Made by a program: the position numbers and the translations under genes. Source: Cyanobium sp. (lineage in GTDB: Bacteria > Cyanobacteriota > Cyanobacteriia > PCC-6307 > Cyanobiaceae). Taken from it: DNA of 6,132 bases. This document shows, one piece after another, positions 5,613 to 6,132 of the stretch (its first letter is position 1; each line of letters starts with the position of its first letter). The stretch covers positions 1 through 6,132 of the forward strand of contig BJHC01000010.1 in assembly GCA_014191535.1 (NCBI GenBank), in the 5' to 3' direction. The notes beneath the pieces were generated by a model. It worked only from the letters and a program-made list of their open reading frames with translations. It did not search any database and had not been told where the DNA came from.

Positions 5613-6132
5613 ATGCGGATTCCCGCCGCCATCTTGACCCTCCTGGCCGGCATGGCCCTTGTCCTCACAGGGCTTTGGGTGGGGCAGAACATCAACCTGC
5701 TGCCAGAGGATGCCAGCCTCAACGCACCGGTTTACGACGAACTCTTCAAGGTTCTCTTCAGCATTGGCACCATCCTGTTGATCGGGATTGCCGGTCTGAT
5801 TGTTTACAGCCTGGTGCGCTTTCGGCGTGTCAGCGGTGACCACGGCGATGGAGTTGCCATCGAAGGCAATCTGCCACTGGAAATTCTGTGGACTGCCATC
5901 CCCGCCGTCGTGGTGCTGTTCGTGGGGATTTACAGCTACGACATCTACGACCGCATGGGCGGCATGGCCCCGCTCAACGACCACGGCATGCATGCCATGC
6001 ACGGCGATGCGGCGGAGAGCCGCACCTGGGCGGGCATCAGCCCGGTGGCCCAAGGCGCAGACGCCAGCGAACCGACCCTGCCGGTTGAGGTGACGGCCAT
6101 GCAGTTCGCGTTCATCTTCCCCCACCCCGAAG
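5613..6132 (+). CDS. ctaC: Cytochrome c oxidase subunit II, N-terminal part (cut by window end)
   Basis: Translation from the ATG at 5613 is open to the window end (173 codons plus one base). It reads MRIPAAILTLLAG..., with a hydrophobic segment at 4-23, then GQNINLLPEDAS, a helix at about 46-68 ending in YSLVRFRR, the conserved IEGNLPLEILWTAIPA (83-98) and a second core helix to about 108. This is the COX2 transmembrane hairpin, and it resembles cyanobacterial CtaC. A periplasmic or lumenal linker follows, containing a His/Met-rich stretch (115-130), then PVEVTAMQFAFIFPHPE at the start of the cupredoxin domain. The CuA ligands lie beyond the window. No good Shine-Dalgarno precedes the ATG, and no alternative start was found in the 33 bases upstream. 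ctaD and ctaE are expected to follow, from known cyanobacterial gene order. Confidence 0.93.
   Translation, partial: MRIPAAILTLLAGMALVLTGLWVGQNINLLPEDASLNAPVYDELFKVLFSIGTILLIGIAGLIVYSLVRFRRVSGDHGDGVAIEGNLPLEILWTAIPAVVVLFVGIYSYDIYDRMGGMAPLNDHGMHAMHGDAAESRTWAGISPVAQGADASEPTLPVEVTAMQFAFIFPHPE

Noticed and set aside
5432..6125. Minus-strand open frames of 96 and 175 codons across the intergenic region and ctaC
   Set aside because: The plus strand encodes convincing CtaC from 5613, and the minus-strand products resemble no family.

Overview
The window looks like chromosomal DNA from a high-GC picocyanobacterium of the Cyanobium/Synechococcus group. This is inferred from three things: the high GC content, a gene set typical of cyanobacterial respiratory oxidase clusters, and a cytochrome oxidase subunit II N-terminus of cyanobacterial type. 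No plasmid, phage, insertion sequence, CRISPR, rRNA or tRNA signal was found.

Layout, left to right. Bases 1-24 (+) are the last seven codons and stop of what is most likely groL (GroEL). A small putatively exported 64-residue protein (55-249, -) converges on it. A 151-base gap (250-400) holds two inverted repeats and no gene. A long minus-strand cluster then fills 401-5407, transcribed right to left in the order ctaA (heme A synthase), ctaB (heme O synthase), an ABC transporter ATPase, its ABC-2 permease, a 124-residue hypothetical protein, and a NanE-type N-acetylmannosamine-6-phosphate epimerase. A 205-base divergent intergenic region (5408-5612) separates ctaA from ctaC (+), the start of cytochrome c oxidase subunit II, which runs off the right edge.

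How the genes fit together. CtaB farnesylates heme B to heme O, and CtaA oxidises heme O to heme A. Heme A is the cofactor of the aa3-type oxidase whose subunit II begins on the other side of the shared promoter region. The minus-strand genes are packed tightly: ctaA/ctaB overlap by 8 bases, ctaB/ATPase by 4 (GTGA), ATPase to permease is a 36-base gap, permease to hypothetical is 11 bases, and hypothetical/nanE overlap by 11. This suggests one operon with translational coupling. It places a two-gene ABC exporter of unknown substrate, an uncharacterised Pro/Ala-rich protein and an apparently orphan sugar epimerase in the same transcript as heme A synthesis.

Most of the window is a recognisable housekeeping cluster. 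The points most worth a second look are the oxidase-linked ABC exporter, the uncharacterised 124-residue protein and NanE at the operon's end, and a His/Met-rich loop in CtaC.
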